A DNA stretch of 64,000 nucleotides, from the NCBI RefSeq assembly GCF_016767175.1, contig NZ_CP068564.1, positions 806,001-870,000 of the forward strand, given 5' to 3'. Below, in pieces: positions 39,252 to 47,445 of this stretch. Each line of letters begins with the position of its first letter. Position 1 is the first letter of the stretch. Made by a program: the position numbers and the translations under genes. The notes below the pieces were generated by a model. That model was given only the letters and a program-made list of their open reading frames with translations, was not told the origin of the DNA and did no database searches. This stretch comes from Keratinibaculum paraultunense (GTDB taxonomy: Bacteria > Bacillota > Clostridia > Tissierellales > Tepidimicrobiaceae).

Positions 39252-40332
39252 TTTATTAGATAGTTGGGCACCAAAATACTTAGTAGAGAATTGGGACAAT
39301 ACTGGTTTTCAAATAGGAGATCCAGAGAAAGAAGTTAAAAGAATATTATTATCTTTAGATTTAACTGAAGAGGTATTTCAACAAGCATTAAAAATTAATG
39401 CTCATATGATTATTAGCCATCATCCATTAATTTTTAAGTCATTAAAATCTATAACTAAATTAACCCCTAAAGAAAAATTGATATATAATATTATTAGAGA
39501 AGATATAGTTGTATATAATGCTCATACTAATTTGGATTTAGCGTCAAACGGTGTAAATGATGTTTTAGCTCATGTTCTTGAATTGAAGGATATTAGACCA
39601 TTGAATGTAGTTTATGAAGAGCCTTTATATAAATTAGTAGTATTTGTTCCAAATAGTCATAGAGATGAAGTTCGTAATGCGTTAGGAGAAGGAGGCGCGG
39701 GTTGGATTGGAAATTACAGTCATTGTACTTATAATGTAGAAGGTATAGGTACTTTTATGCCAAGAGAAGGTACAAATCCATATATAGGAGAAATGCATGA
39801 GTTAGAAGAAGTAATAGAAACGAGGATTGAAACTATAGTTGAAAAGAAAAATTTAAATAGTGTAATTAATAAAATGTTGGAGGTACATCCTTATGAAGAA
39901 GTAGCTTATGATATATACCCATTAATGAATCAGGGTAAAACATTTGGTTATGGTAGAATTGGAGAAATAGAAAAAACAGCTTTAACTGATTATTTAGATA
40001 AAATAAAGGAGAATTTGGATATAGAGCATTTAATAGTATATGGGGGACCAATAGATAAAGAAATAGAAAAAGTTGCAGTATGTGGTGGTAGTGGTTCTTC
40101 ATTTATATATGATGCTTATTTAAATAAAGCAGATGTATATATTACTGGAGATATAAAGTATCACGATGCTCAATATGCTAAAGAATTAGGATTAATTATA
40201 GTAGATGCAGGACATTTTCATACAGAAAAAGTAATATTACCTACAATCAAAAAATATTTAGACGATAAAATAAAAGGGGATGTGCAAATAGATATATTTA
40301 AGCAAAGTAGTCCACATTGTGTTGTTTATTAA
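39229..40332 (+). CDS. Nif3-like dinuclear metal-centre protein
   Basis: NIF3/DUF34 family (YqfO in Bacillus), sometimes called GTP cyclohydrolase I type 2 without firm proof. The 367-residue length includes the PII-like insert (about residues 130-235) seen in the Bacillus protein. Motifs: WDNTGFQIGD, IISHHPLIF with two metal-binding His residues, AHTNLD, and ITGDIKYHDAQYAKELGLIIVDAGHFHTE. TTG at 39229, with AAAGGAGGTG before it, lies within the 3' end of trmK, so they are coupled. Confidence 0.93.
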   Translation: MRAIDIINLLDSWAPKYLVENWDNTGFQIGDPEKEVKRILLSLDLTEEVFQQALKINAHMIISHHPLIFKSLKSITKLTPKEKLIYNIIREDIVVYNAHTNLDLASNGVNDVLAHVLELKDIRPLNVVYEEPLYKLVVFVPNSHRDEVRNALGEGGAGWIGNYSHCTYNVEGIGTFMPREGTNPYIGEMHELEEVIETRIETIVEKKNLNSVINKMLEVHPYEEVAYDIYPLMNQGKTFGYGRIGEIEKTALTDYLDKIKENLDIEHLIVYGGPIDKEIEKVAVCGGSGSSFIYDAYLNKADVYITGDIKYHDAQYAKELGLIIVDAGHFHTEKVILPTIKKYLDDKIKGDVQIDIFKQSSPHCVVY

Positions 40333-40351
40333 ACTCTTTGGAGGTGGATAC

Positions 40352-41062
40352 ATGGGCACTTTAGACTTATTATGGGAACTTCAAAAACATGATAATAATT
40401 TAAAAGATATGAATTTAAAGTTGGAAGAAATATCTAATGGAGAAAAGGCAAAAATGTTAGCTCTAAAGTTAGATCAAATGGAAAGCAAACTTAAAGATAT
40501 AGAAAAAAGATTGGAAAATAGTCAATCAAAATTAAATAGAAATAATTTATTACTAAAAGATTTGGATTATAGATTAAATAAAACGGAAAAAGATTTATAT
40601 GAAGGAAAAATTTCAGATTTAAAGCAATTAAGTTATTTGGATAAGGAAAGAGAAATTATAAAGAAAAATATTGATGAAAAAGAAATGGAGATTATAGAAC
40701 AGTTAGAAGAGGTGGAGAATTTAAAAGAAGAATTTTTAAAAGTTAAGAAAGATTTTAATGTGTTGAAATTAGAATACGATAAATTGATGGAAAAATATAG
40801 TATAACTACTGAAAATCTTAAAACAAAAACTAAACAAGAATTAGAAGAAAAAGAAAAGATTGTAAGCAATGTTGAAGAGAGCATACTTCATCTATATGTT
40901 AAGTTAAGGAAAGAAAAAGGAAATGCTTTAGCTGAAGTAGTGGAAGATAGATGTAGTGGTTGCAATATGTTATTGCCAACTATTATAATTGATAAGTTAA
41001 AAAATATGAATACACTAGTGTATTGTGAAAATTGCGGGAGAATATTATATTTAAAGAAATGA
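40352..41062 (+). CDS. Zinc ribbon protein with long coiled coil (C4-type, DUF164)
   Basis: Cytoplasmic protein of 236 residues. Residues about 8-185 form a long coiled coil with many Lys/Glu/Leu heptads; the end is a C4 zinc ribbon, CSGCNMLLP and CENCGRIL. The family often sits after nif3 and near rnpB in Clostridia; some members bind ribosomes or RNA, but the role is not settled. ATG at 40352 follows GGAGGTGG; upstream in-frame codons within the nif3 end are ignored. Confidence 0.88.
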   Translation: MGTLDLLWELQKHDNNLKDMNLKLEEISNGEKAKMLALKLDQMESKLKDIEKRLENSQSKLNRNNLLLKDLDYRLNKTEKDLYEGKISDLKQLSYLDKEREIIKKNIDEKEMEIIEQLEEVENLKEEFLKVKKDFNVLKLEYDKLMEKYSITTENLKTKTKQELEEKEKIVSNVEESILHLYVKLRKEKGNALAEVVEDRCSGCNMLLPTIIIDKLKNMNTLVYCENCGRILYLKK

Positions 41063-41079
41063 TATTATGAAAAATTTAT

Positions 41080-41108
41080 TTGAAAAATTGACAAATTTAT
41101 GTTATAAT
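41080..41108 (+). promoter_or_regulatory. Predicted sigma-A promoter for rnpB
   Basis: TTGAAA (41080-41085), 17-bp spacer, TATAAT (41103-41108). A TTGACA at 41088 is too close to the -10 box to be the -35 element. Confidence 0.7.
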
Positions 41109-41146
41109 ATCCGTGCTAAGATCAATCGTAATATAGAATATAATAA

Positions 41147-41538
41147 GATGAGTAAATCGGATGATCGCGTGCAGTTGGCATGAGGAAAGTCCGTGCTCCA
41201 TAGGGCAGGATGCTGGATAACGTCCAGTGGGGGTGACCCTAAGGCTAGTGCAACAGAAATATACCGCCAGATCCTTGCTTGATTATTTACCAAGCTTGTG
41301 GTGGAATAACCTTTTAATAAGGTATCTGGTAAGGGTGGAAAGGTGAGGTAAGAGCTCACCAGCGATTAGGCGACTAATCGGCTCTGTAAACCCCATCCGG
41401 AGCAAGACCAAAAGGGAACACAAATAAACAGTGACCCGCTGTTGTTCCAAAGGTAGGTCGCAGGAATCCATTGGCAACAATGGATCATAGATAGATGATC
41501 ATCCAAGACAGAACACGGCTTATAGATTTACTCATTTA
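41147..41538 (+). ncRNA. rnpB: RNase P RNA (type A)
   Basis: The catalytic RNA of RNase P, which trims the 5' ends of tRNA precursors. Conserved blocks are GAGGAAAGTCCGTGCTCC near 41181, AGGGCAGGATGCTGG, GTGCAACAGAAATATACCGCC, GGTAAGGGTGGAAAGGTG, GTAAACCCCATCCGGAGCAAG, and CAAGACAGAACACGGCTTAT near the end. The first and last helices pair: ATGAGTAAATC (41148-41158) with GATTTACTCAT (41525-41535), which defines the ends. The layout is type A, as in Clostridia, not the type B of Bacillus. The partner protein gene rnpA is not here. Confidence 0.97.
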
Positions 41539-41547
41539 ACCTTTTAA

Positions 41548-41576
41548 AACATCAGTCTTTAAGGCTGGTGTTTTTT
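41548..41576 (+). terminator. Terminator of rnpB
   Basis: AACATCAGTCT (41548-41558) pairs with AGGCTGGTGTT (41562-41572) with two G-U pairs, followed by TTTTTT. Confidence 0.85.
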
Positions 41577-41728
41577 ACTTATTGTCCTGCTTTTTGCAAT
41601 TTAGGTTTTGAAGTTACTTCAGATGCCATTTGTTCGTGCTATTACTTTTACATGAGCAGATACAGACAGATAGAATGTTTATAATAGTCAAAATGTTCAT
41701 AGTTAATAAAAAAGATAATAAAAAAATA

Positions 41729-41757
41729 TTGACAATTTGGTTTACATCATGTAGACT
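41729..41757 (+). promoter_or_regulatory. Promoter of the blaI/M56 receptor operon
   Basis: TTGACA (41729-41734), 17-bp spacer, TAGACT (41752-41757). The first operator copy covers the spacer and -10 box, so bound repressor should block RNA polymerase. Confidence 0.7.
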
Positions 41758-41782
41758 AAGAATATAGTCTACATGATGTAAA
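41741..41782 (+). promoter_or_regulatory. Double BlaI-type operator
   Basis: Two 17-bp arms, TTTACATCATGTAGACT (41741-41757) and its exact reverse complement (41766-41782), are 8 bp apart. Each arm holds a smaller dyad, TACA-N3-TGTA, which is the BlaI/MecI recognition pattern. The pair therefore offers two BlaI dimer sites around the -10 region and start site of the blaI operon. Confidence 0.8.
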
Positions 41783-41797
41783 CAAGGAGATGATATC

Positions 41798-42160
41798 GTG
41801 AAGTATAATTTAAGTGAAATGGAAACAGAATTAGCTGAGATAATTTGGGAAAGGGAACCTATAAAATCTTCTGAATTAGTAGATATTTGTGCCAAAAAAT
41901 TTGATTGGAAGAAGTCTACTACTTATACTATGATAAAAAGAGTTGAGAATAAAGGTGTAATTATCAATGAAGATGGAATTGTGAAGTCAACTATATCTAG
42001 AAAAGATTTTTATGCTAGTCTTAGTAGTAATTATGTTAAAAAATCTTTTGATGGTTCATTGCCTAAATTTATTGCAGCTTTTACAAGAGCAGAAAAACTC
42101 AGTGATGCTGACATTAAAGAAATTGAAACTATGATTAGAGAACATAGGGAGGAAAAATAA
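41798..42160 (+). CDS. blaI: BlaI/MecI-family repressor
   Basis: Winged-helix repressor of 120 residues with MxxxE-type BlaI start (SEMETELAEIIWEREPIKSSELVDICAKKFDWKKSTTYTMIKRVENKGVI pattern). BlaI dimers bind TACA/TGTA sites and are cleaved after signalling by an M56 receptor. The family cleavage site is usually an Asn-Phe pair; here it is not obvious, although FDASL-like hydrophobic residues occur near 85-95. GTG at 41798 follows AAGGAG. It overlaps the receptor gene by one base, so the two are coexpressed and self-repressed through the operator upstream. Confidence 0.9.
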   Translation: MKYNLSEMETELAEIIWEREPIKSSELVDICAKKFDWKKSTTYTMIKRVENKGVIINEDGIVKSTISRKDFYASLSSNYVKKSFDGSLPKFIAAFTRAEKLSDADIKEIETMIREHREEK

Positions 42161-44316
42161 TGGAAAAATTATTTTTGAATACAATAAATACTAGCATTAT
42201 AGTTTCTATTATTATTTTATTTATTTTAGTTTTAAGATTTTTATTTAAAAAAGCTCCAAAAAAATTTTCTTATATATTGTGGCTTATACTTTTAATTAAA
42301 TTAATTATACCTTTTTCTTTCAAAACCAAGTTTAATCCAATGCCAAGTAAATTTATAGAGTTTTCAAACAAAAGTTATATAGAAGAAACAGTTCAAAATA
42401 AAGAAACTATACCAAATTTAGAAACGAATACAAAAGAGAGGATAAAAACAAATGATAATAAAATTGTAGAATCCCCTATTCAATTTAAAGAAAATGTCAC
42501 TAATAAAAACAAGTTTACCATAAGAAATAGTATTCCTTATATTTGGATAATAGGAATTATATTATTTTTACTACATGGTTTTATTTCAAATCAAAAACTT
42601 AAGAAAAGTTTAAAAGATTCCACTTATATTTATGAAAATATATATGAAAACAAAAATCTAAATACTGCTTTTATCCATGGTATTATTAATCCTAAAATAT
42701 ATATACCAAATTACTTAAATGAAAAGGAAAGAGAATATATAATAATTCATGAGAAAACACATTTAAAAAGATATGATCATATTGTAAAATTTTTATACTA
42801 TATTGCACTTTCTATGCATTGGTTTAATCCTTTAATTTGGATAGCTTTTGTGCTAATGGAGAGGGATATGGAACTTTCTTGTGATGAAGCTGTAATGAAA
42901 AAAATTGGAAATGTTGCAAAGAAAGATTATTGTACAACATTACTTTCTCTGGCAACTGGACATAAAATGAAAATAGCAGTACCTCTTAGTTTTAGTGAAA
43001 ATAATACAAAAGAAAGGGTAAAAAATGTGTTAAACTATAAAAAACCAAAAAAATGGGTAATTATTGTATTGATTGTGATTATAGTGGTTTCAGTATTTTT
43101 CATATTTACTAGACCTAAAGATAAAGGTGAAGATATAATTAATAATGTAGAAGATGATGAATATGGTCTTTATAATAGGACTTTTAAAGATCCTAGAGAT
43201 GCAGCAGAAATAATATTTAGTAAAGAATTAGAAAAAGTTAAAGAATATACTCATGAAAATGTTAAAATTGAAGAAGCTAAAATTACAAAATTTAAAAGAT
43301 TATATTCTTATGAAGGATATTTAGATAATCCTATAGAAGTATTTACTTTTGAATATATAATAAAGGGAAAAGAATTATTAGATTATCCATTTGTGGATAT
43401 AAGTAATGATGGTGTCTTAACAGAAGAGAATTTAGTAGGAGTAGGCAAGCCACTATTAGCCTTTTCTATTGTAGATGGTAGATATGAATTCTTAGGCTTT
43501 ATATTCTATGGTGAATTTTACTCAGATACTAAAGCAGAAATTGAAATAGGATTAAATGAGTTATTAGAAAATAGAGGATTAAAAGGACCTGAGATTTTTC
43601 CTGGCAATCATATTATAGCAGAATACAAACTTAGGGAAGGGGGAACATATAAAATTTTATTGTCTCAACCTGCAAAAACAGGAGTAAAGGGAATATGGTG
43701 TGTAGATAGATGGATGGATGAGAACGGTAATATGTATTATAATATCATTCAAAGTGATTTAAGTTTGAAAGAATATTATGCTCAAATTCAGGAACAAGTA
43801 GATAATGGTAAAAATCAAGACTTATTAGATGGGGAAAAAGTAGCATTAAATTTTATCAAAGAATATTTAGATTATAATTTTGCTAAACCTTATATGTTTG
43901 AATTTTACGAAAATGCTAGTATAGAGGATTTTTTAATTAAACCAACAAATCAATACTTTGGCTATATAATGGAACTGGTAAAATATGATTGGTCAGAAGA
44001 CTATACTATTCATTTTGATAAAGCGGAATTTCTCCATAATGTAGATCCTGAGGATTTGGAAAGATTAAAAGAACTTGGTGTTGACCCAAATAAATTAGAT
44101 AATGGCTACTATATCTATAATCCTACATCCTATCCAGTTTCCTTTACAATTGATGAAGATACAGAATTTTATATAATAAAATTGGGCGACACCCATGCAG
44201 TAAAGGTAAGCGAGGATGAATTTATAGAACATTATAATAAAAACAAAGATGCATTATATATGCTAGAAGATGAGAATTTCAAATTAAGAAAAGTGATGCA
44301 AGTATATTTGCCATAA
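42160..44316 (+). CDS. M56-family (BlaR1/MecR1-like) receptor metallopeptidase with a novel outer domain
   Basis: Membrane receptor of 718 residues. The first 310 residues match the BlaR1 membrane part: helices near 8-30, 36-52, 123-142 and 297-317, and the zinc protease motif HEKTH at 197-201 with ELSCDEAVM near 238. Unlike BlaR1, no penicillin-binding (SxxK) sensor follows. Instead residues 321-718 form a roughly 400-residue acidic, Tyr-rich region predicted outside the cell, containing repeats of similar length with motifs such as VALNFIKEYLDYNFAKPYMFE and KVSEDEFIEHYNKNK. This suggests a different ligand. It is cotranscribed with blaI. Confidence 0.85.
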   Translation: MEKLFLNTINTSIIVSIIILFILVLRFLFKKAPKKFSYILWLILLIKLIIPFSFKTKFNPMPSKFIEFSNKSYIEETVQNKETIPNLETNTKERIKTNDNKIVESPIQFKENVTNKNKFTIRNSIPYIWIIGIILFLLHGFISNQKLKKSLKDSTYIYENIYENKNLNTAFIHGIINPKIYIPNYLNEKEREYIIIHEKTHLKRYDHIVKFLYYIALSMHWFNPLIWIAFVLMERDMELSCDEAVMKKIGNVAKKDYCTTLLSLATGHKMKIAVPLSFSENNTKERVKNVLNYKKPKKWVIIVLIVIIVVSVFFIFTRPKDKGEDIINNVEDDEYGLYNRTFKDPRDAAEIIFSKELEKVKEYTHENVKIEEAKITKFKRLYSYEGYLDNPIEVFTFEYIIKGKELLDYPFVDISNDGVLTEENLVGVGKPLLAFSIVDGRYEFLGFIFYGEFYSDTKAEIEIGLNELLENRGLKGPEIFPGNHIIAEYKLREGGTYKILLSQPAKTGVKGIWCVDRWMDENGNMYYNIIQSDLSLKEYYAQIQEQVDNGKNQDLLDGEKVALNFIKEYLDYNFAKPYMFEFYENASIEDFLIKPTNQYFGYIMELVKYDWSEDYTIHFDKAEFLHNVDPEDLERLKELGVDPNKLDNGYYIYNPTSYPVSFTIDEDTEFYIIKLGDTHAVKVSEDEFIEHYNKNKDALYMLEDENFKLRKVMQVYLP

Positions 44317-44480
44317 TATATAGGCACTAGATGTTAGTTTAAATTAATATTTTTATTATTGATATAGATTTAGGAAAATTTTATCAAGAATGATAAAAGA
44401 TAATAAGGTTATATTCTTGATTCAAAAATTTTTGAAAGCACGAATTTCATAAGCAAAGGAATGTTTATAGAATGGGAAAT

Positions 44481-44513
44481 AAAAAGTGAGTTAATATTAG
44501 CTCACTTTTTTAA
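44481..44513 (+). terminator. Terminator in the gap before the beta-lactamase-fold gene
   Basis: AAAAAGTGAG (44481-44490) pairs with CTCACTTTTT (44501-44510); the loop bases TTAATATTAG extend the stem. It lies 165 bp after the receptor gene. Confidence 0.75.
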
Positions 44514-44572
44514 AATATATGGATATAAAAGATTAGTAAAAAAAGTAATTTAATTTTTTGTACTAAGATTTA

Positions 44573-44602
44573 TTGTCAACTAATAGTGTATTATGTTATA
44601 AT
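44573..44602 (+). promoter_or_regulatory. Predicted sigma-A promoter for the beta-lactamase-fold gene
   Basis: TTGTCA (44573-44578), 18-bp spacer, TATAAT (44597-44602). Confidence 0.6.
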
Positions 44603-44628
44603 AATATGCAAGAAGGAAGGGGTATATT

Positions 44629-45807
44629 ATGGCTTTTCTAAACTTAATTCCTGGATTTCGTAGTGGAATCATGTGGAAATCTATAATTGCACTTTTCTAT
44701 TATGTGATATCTATATACTATTTTATCCATAGTATAGGTATGTTATTGTTTTTATTGTCTACACCATTTTCTTTTTTTTCTTTTATAGATTTAATGGGTT
44801 GGTATCAAGTAGGTTATAGTTATAGCATTACTAGAAATATATTTATAATATCTACCACATTTGTAACTATAAGTGCAATAGCTGTTTTTCATTCGTTTTT
44901 CAATATAAAATCACTTAGAAAGAAAGTTAATAGTCGAATTTGCAAAAATCCCTCTAATGATCTAAAAGTTCATTTTTTAAGTATAGGACAAGCTGATTCC
45001 ATATTAATTCAACAAGGAAATAAAAATTTATTAATAGATGGTGGATATTGGGTGAGCGGAAGACCTATTTTAAGATATATTAAAAATATTGGTGTAAATA
45101 AGTTAGATTATCTTATAGTAACTCATCCCCATAATGATCATATTGGAGGATTGCCCAGGATTATAAATAATATACCTATAGAAAATGTGATTATAAATAA
45201 TAAAAATCCTTATAAAACAAGAAGATATTATAAAAAGCATAATCAATTACTGAAAATGATAAATAAAAGAGGTATAAATTTAATTCATCCAGTAGCAGGA
45301 GAAACTTTTAAAATAGGAGATTTTAAGTTAAAAATTGTTGCTCCTAATGGAGGAAATTATGAAAGGATAAATAATTATTCTATAGTTATAAAACTTATAT
45401 ATAAAAACAACTCTTTCCTGTTTGCAGCTGACGCAGAAGAGTATTCAGAAATGGAAATGCTTAAACATAACAGAGATATAAAAGCAGATGTATTAAAAGT
45501 AGGGCATCATGGGAGTTGTACTTCGTCTAGTGAAGAGTTTTTAAGAGCTGTGTCCCCTAAATATGCAGTAATAAGTGTAGGCTACAATAGTTTTTATGGG
45601 CAACCAGATAAAGCTGTATTAGATAGACTTGATAATATAGGTGCTACTTTATATCGCACAGATAAAAGAGGTACTATTATAGCTACATCTAATGGATATA
45701 ATATTAAATTTAATAAAAAAAGTTGTCCTTATCCAAAAGCCAAAATTTTTTATACATCGATAAGATTAAAATATAGATTATTACACGGCAATAGAAGTTT
45801 TAATTAA
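44629..45807 (+). CDS. Membrane-anchored ComEC-like metallo-beta-lactamase-fold protein
   Basis: A 392-residue protein with two or three N-terminal membrane helices (about residues 17-48 and 70-91) and a metallo-beta-lactamase domain (110-360) of the ComEC type. Motifs are VHFLSIGQADSILIQ, THPHNDHIGG (residues 165-174), APNGGNYERINNYSIV, FAADAE and VGHHGSCTSSSEEFL near 285, close to the end of ComEC at the left edge of the window. It lacks the competence channel domain. Stand-alone relatives occur in Clostridia; the substrate is unknown, perhaps a nucleic acid or cyclic nucleotide at the cell surface or inside. ATG at 44629 follows AAGGAAGGGG. Confidence 0.85.
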   Translation: MAFLNLIPGFRSGIMWKSIIALFYYVISIYYFIHSIGMLLFLLSTPFSFFSFIDLMGWYQVGYSYSITRNIFIISTTFVTISAIAVFHSFFNIKSLRKKVNSRICKNPSNDLKVHFLSIGQADSILIQQGNKNLLIDGGYWVSGRPILRYIKNIGVNKLDYLIVTHPHNDHIGGLPRIINNIPIENVIINNKNPYKTRRYYKKHNQLLKMINKRGINLIHPVAGETFKIGDFKLKIVAPNGGNYERINNYSIVIKLIYKNNSFLFAADAEEYSEMEMLKHNRDIKADVLKVGHHGSCTSSSEEFLRAVSPKYAVISVGYNSFYGQPDKAVLDRLDNIGATLYRTDKRGTIIATSNGYNIKFNKKSCPYPKAKIFYTSIRLKYRLLHGNRSFN

Positions 45808-45891
45808 AATTAAATATTTATAATCATATTTTTTAATATGCAAAAGTACAATAATTATTAATGTTTTATAGATTTAAAGGAGATGAATTTA

Positions 45892-47262
45892 GTGAAGGTA
45901 GTTTTTGTTACACCAGCAGCAGATATAAGAAGGAATAGTATATATAGGTTTGGAAGTTCTTTTTATGGTCGCAGTAATTCAATAACAGGACCGTTAATTT
46001 TAGGAGGTATATTAAAAAAAGAAGGTCATGAAGTAGAGGTATATGAAGAACTTTATAAAGACTTAGAATATGAAAATATTAAAGATGCAGATGTAATATG
46101 TATATATACTATGACTTCTAATGCACCTAGGGCATATGAATTGGCTAATATTTTTAAAGAGGAGTATAAAAAAAGAGTAATAATAGGAGGGATGCATGCA
46201 TCGGCTTTACCAGAGGAAGCTTTAAAGTATGCTGATCAAGTGGTAGTAGGTGAAGCTGAAAAAGTTATAATAGATTTAATAGAAGGTAATATAAAAGAAA
46301 GTATAGTATATGCTCCTCCAGTAGAGGATTTAGATAAGATACCTTTTCCTGATTATAGTATTTTAAAGACTCCATGCCAAGTAGCTAACTTAATGACATC
46401 AAGAGGTTGTCCATTTAGTTGTATATTTTGTACTACATCCAGGATGTTTTATCCTTATAGGTATCGCACACCTGATAATGTAATAAAAGAATTGGAAATG
46501 TACAAAAGGATGGGATTTAAATATGTAAATTTTGAAGATGATAATTTTACTGCAAATAGAAATAGGGCAAAAGAAATATTAAAAAAGATGATTCAAAATG
46601 ATTTGGTATTTAGAGAAACTTTTTTCTTTGGAAGAACTGATCTAGCAGAAGATGAAGAATTATTAGCATTACTTAGAGATGCACATTTAAATCGAGTATT
46701 AATAGGAATTGAATCTTTGAATCAAGAATCATTAGATTACATTGATAAGAAACAAAAAATAGAAGATATAGAGTACTGTGGACAGATGTTAGAAAAATAT
46801 AAAATAAAATTAATTGCAAGTATAGTGTTAGGTCTTGATTATGATACCAAAGAGGATATTAGAAAAGCTGTACAGTTTTCAAAAAAAATAAATGCTTATC
46901 AATTGCAGCCAGCAATATTAACACCTTATCCAGGTACTCCTCTATATGAACAATTTAAAAAAGAAGATAGAATTTTAATAAAAGATTGGCAACATTATGA
47001 TATGATGAATGTTGTATTTGAACCTAAAACCATGACACCTTGGGAATTACAATTTGAATTTTTTAAAGCTGTAAATGAATTTTATAATTTTAAAGGAGCT
47101 ATGAAAATATTTAAAATATTTGGGTTCGAAGCAGGAATGCGAAGATTAGGTCTTTGGATAGCTAGTAAATTTGGGAAGACCTTCTTTAAGAAAAAAACTG
47201 AAAAAGAAGATGGTAATATATATAATCAATTATATAAATTAAGTACAGAAATATCTTCTTAA
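45892..47262 (+). CDS. B12-binding radical SAM protein, BchE-like family
   Basis: A 456-residue enzyme with an N-terminal cobalamin-binding domain (residues 1-140, with TGPLILGGILKKEGHEVEVYEE, ICIYTMTSNAPRAYELA and GGMHASALPEEALKYADQVVVGEAE) and a radical SAM domain with cluster motif CPFSCIFC near residue 173. The C-terminal part (from 380) is typical of methyltransferases or cyclases of the Mg-protoporphyrin/hopanoid type. Substrate unknown. I use GTG at 45892 because AAAGGAG at 45876-45882 leaves no spacing for the ATG at 45883. There is no adjacent precursor peptide gene, so a RiPP role is unsupported. Confidence 0.85.
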   Translation: MKVVFVTPAADIRRNSIYRFGSSFYGRSNSITGPLILGGILKKEGHEVEVYEELYKDLEYENIKDADVICIYTMTSNAPRAYELANIFKEEYKKRVIIGGMHASALPEEALKYADQVVVGEAEKVIIDLIEGNIKESIVYAPPVEDLDKIPFPDYSILKTPCQVANLMTSRGCPFSCIFCTTSRMFYPYRYRTPDNVIKELEMYKRMGFKYVNFEDDNFTANRNRAKEILKKMIQNDLVFRETFFFGRTDLAEDEELLALLRDAHLNRVLIGIESLNQESLDYIDKKQKIEDIEYCGQMLEKYKIKLIASIVLGLDYDTKEDIRKAVQFSKKINAYQLQPAILTPYPGTPLYEQFKKEDRILIKDWQHYDMMNVVFEPKTMTPWELQFEFFKAVNEFYNFKGAMKIFKIFGFEAGMRRLGLWIASKFGKTFFKKKTEKEDGNIYNQLYKLSTEISS

Positions 47263-47267
47263 ATTTG

Positions 47268-47307
47268 TCTGTGAAAGTTAATACCCTAGGGTATTAACTT
47301 TCACAGA
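47268..47307 (+). terminator. Perfect 40-bp palindrome after the radical SAM gene
   Basis: TCTGTGAAAGTTAATACCCT (47268-47287) is followed directly by its exact reverse complement (47288-47307). It begins 6 bp after the stop codon and has no T run. As RNA it forms a long hairpin, probably a transcription end or mRNA stabiliser; as DNA it could bind a dimeric protein. Confidence 0.6.
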
Positions 47308-47445
47308 TGTATTGATATTTATAATATTAATTAGAAGATAGGAAATTCTTGTTAAACAGGGTTAGAAAATATAATAATCTTGAAATATGTATGTGAGTAT
47401 TATATACTGAATGTAGTAAATATTAATACCAAACAAAGTATATAA

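Larger units (their letters stand above)
44317..44628. other. Intergenic region after the M56 receptor
   Basis: No gene is seen. It contains a small hairpin, TTTTATCA (44379-44386) with TGATAAAA (44391-44398) around AGAA, a second nested 9-bp repeat ATCAAGAAT (44383-44391) with ATTCTTGAT (44413-44421), a terminator at 44481-44513 and the promoter of the next gene. The first two pairings share bases and are mutually exclusive, but I see no conserved riboswitch core. Confidence 0.6.

Noticed and set aside
41088-41093. TTGACA as the -35 box for rnpB
   Set aside because: Only 9 bp separate it from TATAAT; TTGAAA at 41080 gives the normal 17-bp spacer.
41102-41480. Minus-strand frames over 41102-41359 and 41283-41480
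   Set aside because: They are within rnpB, a non-coding RNA with all conserved helices.
41614-41895. Minus-strand frame overlapping the blaI operator and gene start
   Set aside because: It overlaps a promoter and the beginning of a clear coding gene, and its sequence resembles no protein family.
44629-45807. Beta-lactamase-fold gene as a broken comEC copy
   Set aside because: It has its own promoter, ribosome binding site and N-terminal helices that differ from ComEC, with intact metal motifs.
45892-47262. Radical SAM enzyme as part of a peptide (RiPP) cluster
   Set aside because: No short precursor ORF or transporter lies nearby; neighbours are unrelated and separated by a palindrome and terminators.
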